Positions 41,037-43,213 of a DNA stretch of 43,213 nt are shown here, in pieces. The position numbers were made by a program, and so were the translations under genes. The notes under the pieces are model-generated. The model saw nothing but the letters and a program-made list of their open reading frames with translations. It made no database searches and had not been told where the DNA came from. Within the stretch, counting starts at the first letter, position 1, and each line of letters starts with the position of its first letter. The stretch spans positions 1 to 43,213 of the forward strand of contig MHII01000010.1 in the NCBI GenBank assembly GCA_001817425.1, given 5' to 3'. Origin of the DNA: Candidatus Buchananbacteria bacterium RIFCSPHIGHO2_02_FULL_39_17 (GTDB lineage Bacteria > Patescibacteriota > Patescibacteriia > Buchananbacterales > UBA6539).

Positions 41037-41690
41037 TTAATTTAAACCAAAAACTTTAATAAATATGCCAAAAATATAATTAATAATCAAAAAAATAATC
41101 GGCAGCACCAAAAATAAAAGTAAAATTGATACCACTAAGCCGTAACGCATCATAAATAAAGGATTGCCTAATGGCGTCTGGCTAATTAACCGACCAATCG
41201 GCGAAAAGGTCGTCAAAAAATTATAACCATCAAAACCCGGCAATGGCATCAGATTAAAAACGGCTAAAACTAAATTAATCTGAAATAAAAGCTGAAAGAA
41301 AAAAACGCCAAGGTTATTGGCCGGGATGAGCAGGGTCTGGGTCGTTAGCTTAAGCATTAAAATGCCAATAATGGCCAAAATCAAATTAGTGGCAATCCCA
41401 GCTAAACTGACCAGCCGATAAGCTGAAGCGCCTCCGCGCAACCGATAAGCGTTAACCGGTACGGGTTTGGCCCAACCAAAAAGAAATCCCGAATTAGAAA
41501 CAAATAAAAGCAAAGGAACTAAAATTGAACCAACGGGATCGATATGGACGACTGGATTCAAAGAAAGACGGCCGGCAATCCGGGCCGTGTCATCGCCAAA
41601 AAAATTAGCGACAAAACCATGGGCGATCTCATGCAAAATGACTGAACCGATGAAAACCACGATATAAATTAAAAAAATAATACCTTCCAT
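41037..41690 (-). CDS. Site-2 protease family (M50) membrane metalloprotease
   Basis: A 217-residue polytopic protein. HEIAH (20-24) in the first membrane helix is the zinc-binding motif; NLMPLPGFDG (about 147-156) in a later helix supplies the third ligand Asp. Short M50 proteins without PDZ domains of this type are common in bacteria; they cut membrane-embedded substrates, unknown here. Normal length for the compact group. Confidence 0.9.
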   Translation of the reverse strand: MEGIIFLIYIVVFIGSVILHEIAHGFVANFFGDDTARIAGRLSLNPVVHIDPVGSILVPLLLFVSNSGFLFGWAKPVPVNAYRLRGGASAYRLVSLAGIATNLILAIIGILMLKLTTQTLLIPANNLGVFFFQLLFQINLVLAVFNLMPLPGFDGYNFLTTFSPIGRLISQTPLGNPLFMMRYGLVVSILLLFLVLPIIFLIINYIFGIFIKVFGLN

Positions 41691-41743
41691 GGAGCAATTA
41701 TAAAAAATTAAGCAGGTTTAGCAAAATTTCTTTATCCAAAATT

Positions 41744-42139
41744 TTATCTATTTTTCCAATATCTAATAAAATATTCTAAAACGGGTAATTGGATAGGAAA
41801 AAATTTAGCTGGTTTGGTTTTAATTAACTGCCGTAACTCAGCAATAGTTAGCCATTGCGGATCCTTTGCTTCGGTTGGTTCGAGATGAGGTTCTCCCTTA
41901 ACTTCACATAAAAAAACGAATCCTATCCACGGCAATCCAGCGTTCGTCTGAAGCGCCTGTTGACAAAGAAATGGTTTAAAGACGAATGTCTTGTCGCGTT
42001 TTTTTGATTCTCTAATCGGGCCTCTGTAATGATCAATGATATTTGTTATCTCTAAATCACACTCTTCTTTTACTTCACGTCTCAACGCTTCATATACATT
42101 TTCATAAGCATTAATATTGCCTGCGGGAATTTCAATCAT
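41744..42139 (-). CDS. Nudix hydrolase, N-terminus missing or frameshifted
   Basis: 131 residues from MIEIPAGNINAYENVYEALRREVKEECDLEI, which contains the Nudix box G-x5-E-x7-REV-x-EE with Asp in place of the last Gly. Nudix enzymes hydrolyse nucleoside diphosphate-X compounds; this one resembles the ADP-ribose/nucleotide-sugar group, though the substrate is unknown. Family members have about 35 more residues before WEIPAG. Upstream, a different frame reads NKFVLINQKK, and after a run of eight A (42157-42164) SPTYSG continues in the gene frame, so one A seems to be missing. A stop further upstream suggests more damage. Confidence 0.75.
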   Translation of the reverse strand: MIEIPAGNINAYENVYEALRREVKEECDLEITNIIDHYRGPIRESKKRDKTFVFKPFLCQQALQTNAGLPWIGFVFLCEVKGEPHLEPTEAKDPQWLTIAELRQLIKTKPAKFFPIQLPVLEYFIRYWKNR

Positions 42140-42246
42140 ACCAGAGTAGGTTGGGCTTTTTTTTGGTTAATTAATACAAATTTATTTTAGAAGCAAAACA
42201 AAAAATTAACTAATAAATACAACTTAATTGGAATTATAGCACAGCC

Positions 42247-42275
42247 TTGATTTTTTCAAAAGGATTTGCTAAGAT
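42247..42275 (+). promoter_or_regulatory. Promoter TTGATT-N17-TAAGAT for rpmB
   Basis: TTGATT (42247-42252), 17 bases, TAAGAT (42270-42275). The leader has a GGTCGCC-tct-GGCGACC hairpin (42287-42303). Confidence 0.65.
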
Positions 42276-42349
42276 TCAAAAATAAGGTCGCCTCTGGCGA
42301 CCAACCTAAATTTTGAGATTTAAGATTTGAGATTTAATTTTTTATTACT

Positions 42350-42547
42350 ATGCTCACTTGTGAAATCTGCGGCCGCTCGCCGCTCAAAGCTAACTGGCGC
42401 AGCCACTCCAACCAAAAAACGATTCGCCGGCAAAAATTGAATTTGCAGACAAAAAAAATTAACGGCAAAAGAATGGTAATTTGCACGAGTTGTTTAAAAA
42501 CTCTCCTTAAGGCGCCACGGAAAAAATCCAACAAAAAAACTAAGTAA
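42350..42547 (+). CDS. rpmB: 50S ribosomal protein L28
   Basis: 65 residues: MLTCEICGRSPLKANWRSHSNQKTIRRQKLNLQTKKINGKRMVICTSCLKTL has the CxxCG, SHSN, RR-K-NLQ and CTSCLK pattern of L28, with the two CxxC pairs of the zinc form. One of the few plus-strand genes, with its own promoter and terminator. Confidence 0.93.
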   Translation: MLTCEICGRSPLKANWRSHSNQKTIRRQKLNLQTKKINGKRMVICTSCLKTLLKAPRKKSNKKTK

Positions 42548-42593
42548 CCAATTTTAGCTTATAGTTGGTAGCTTGTAGATTACTTAGTTTTTT
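42540..42593 (+). terminator. Terminator after rpmB
   Basis: CTAAGTAA (overlapping the stop codon) pairs with TTACTTAG (42580-42587), with a CCAA/TTGG inner stem, followed by six T. Confidence 0.75.
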
Positions 42594-42702
42594 GTTTTTA
42601 TTTCCCTTACCGGAAACCCCGTGCGAGGTTTCCCGAGCACGGGGATGAATGGGCAAAATCCGATCCAAGGATTTTGTAAGTTAGCGCGAGACTTTGCTTA
42701 CA

Positions 42703-42759
42703 TGTCATCCTGAATTCATTTCAGGATCTCTGAGATGCCGAAACAAGTTCGGCATGACA
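42703..42759. repeat. Three-way-junction palindrome
   Basis: Outer TGTCAT/ATGACA arms enclose CCTGAA-ttcat-TTCAGG and TGCCGAA-acaag-TTCGGCA hairpins side by side. Related to 4853-4916. It lies in the spacer after rpmB; GC-rich palindromes (42612-42648) precede it. Confidence 0.75.
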
Positions 42760-42824
42760 ATGGCGAGTGAGTAGCGGAGCAAAGGAAACCCTATACGAAC
42801 CGAAGGTGGGTGCGGGGGCGTCGT

Positions 42825-43199
42825 TTAAATTTCTTTTATTAAAGCTGAATGGCCGCACCAATTTAAAAATTTTTTTAAATCATCAATGGTGATAACTAAA
42901 GTTGCCGTATTGTCATTGGGATGAAAGCCAATTTTATCATAGTTGAAAAAATTTTTGTCAACAATCACCTTAATTTTTTTGCCGGTATCGTTAATCAGGC
43001 CAAACGGCGAAACCGAACCCAGCGTTAAACTTAAATATTTTTTTAGGTCATCAACTGAGCCAAAGCTTAATTTATCTTCAAGCAGCTCTCCGGCTAATTT
43101 TTTTAAATCAACGGTTTTGTCCGCTAAAACAATGATTAAATAATAATTAGTCTTTTTTTTATTTCTTAAAAGTGAATAAAGTTTCGGTGGGCAGGGCAT
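42825..43199 (-). CDS. Prolyl-tRNA deacylase-like (YbaK/PrdX type), start altered or beyond window
   Basis: At least 124 residues: KKKTNYYLIIVLADKTVDLKKLAGELLEDKLSFGSVDDLKKYLSLTLGSVSPFGLINDTGKKIKVIVDKNF...KIGFHPNDNTATLVITIDDLKKFLNWCGH is the ProXp-ala/PrdX pattern, which clears Ala mischarged on tRNA-Pro. The family has about 40 more N-terminal residues. The first ATG (43199) lies in a palindrome (43174-43213, GTGGGCAGGG/CCCTGCCCAC), and the frame stays open to the window edge, so either the gene continues or the palindrome has replaced its 5' end. Confidence 0.8.
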   Translation of the reverse strand: MPCPPKLYSLLRNKKKTNYYLIIVLADKTVDLKKLAGELLEDKLSFGSVDDLKKYLSLTLGSVSPFGLINDTGKKIKVIVDKNFFNYDKIGFHPNDNTATLVITIDDLKKFLNWCGHSALIKEI

Positions 43200-43213
43200 C
43201 AGACCCTGCCCAC

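Noticed and set aside
42334-42534. Minus-strand frame of 66 codons
   Set aside because: Antisense shadow of rpmB, which is clearly L28.
5220-43213. CRISPR array from the many hairpins
   Set aside because: The repeats are dispersed singly, vary in sequence and lack regular spacing; no cas gene is present.

Overview
The window looks like a chromosomal segment of a Candidate Phyla Radiation (Patescibacteria) bacterium, probably Parcubacteria-like; the phylum is inferred and not tested. The signs are: AT-rich DNA with very short genes; a nearly complete str-S10-spc ribosomal protein cluster in which rpmD (L30) is absent between rpsE and rplO; an AspRS without the GAD insertion domain; a group I intron in a tRNA gene; zinc-type L33 and S14; and many small proteins with weak or no Shine-Dalgarno sites. 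UGA is used as a stop (rplX ends in TGA), so this is not the UGA-Gly code of Gracilibacteria/Absconditabacteria.

Layout. 1-4.6 kb: a MerR-HTH/transmembrane/WxL-like surface protein behind a long leader, a GT28-like glycosyltransferase, a DedA protein read from an apparently leaderless promoter, a holin-IV-like membrane protein and a small zinc-ribbon protein. 4.7-6.4 kb: a tRNA cluster on the minus strand (Thr-GGU with a group I intron, Tyr, a Gly-like tRNA interrupted by a complete Thr-UGU tRNA, a broken Thr 3' half, rpmG, Trp). This corresponds to the common bacterial thr-tyr-gly-thr...trp cluster, but heavily rearranged. 6.6-18 kb: a TPR protein, fba, tpiA, a D,D-carboxypeptidase, scpB and scpA, a PEP-utiliser swivel-domain protein, a YbaK-type deacylase, two HD hydrolases and aspS. 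18-23 kb: a fused PyrB-PyrI aspartate carbamoyltransferase, recO, ruvX, map and adk. 23.3-40.6 kb: secY and the ribosomal protein genes back to rpsL, with tuf and fusA, all on the minus strand. 40.7-43.2 kb: a broken GIY-YIG gene, an M50 protease, a truncated Nudix gene, rpmB (L28, plus strand) and a prolyl-tRNA deacylase-like gene at the edge.

Three genes (11095-11634, 17739-18005 and the pyrBI fusion) differ from the rest. Each has a near-consensus promoter with a 17-base spacer, a strong ribosome site and its own terminator, and their composition appears more GC-rich. The other genes lie in tightly packed minus-strand runs.

The most distinctive feature is the set of palindromic elements between genes. 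Several have an outer inverted repeat enclosing two or three smaller hairpins, so they fold like a three- or four-way junction (4853-4916, 16138-16202, 42703-42759 and related ones). One lies inside a GIY-YIG gene between short direct repeats, and a 17-bp inverted repeat carries a whole tRNA-Thr into the anticodon region of another tRNA. I see no rRNA, CRISPR array or transposase gene.
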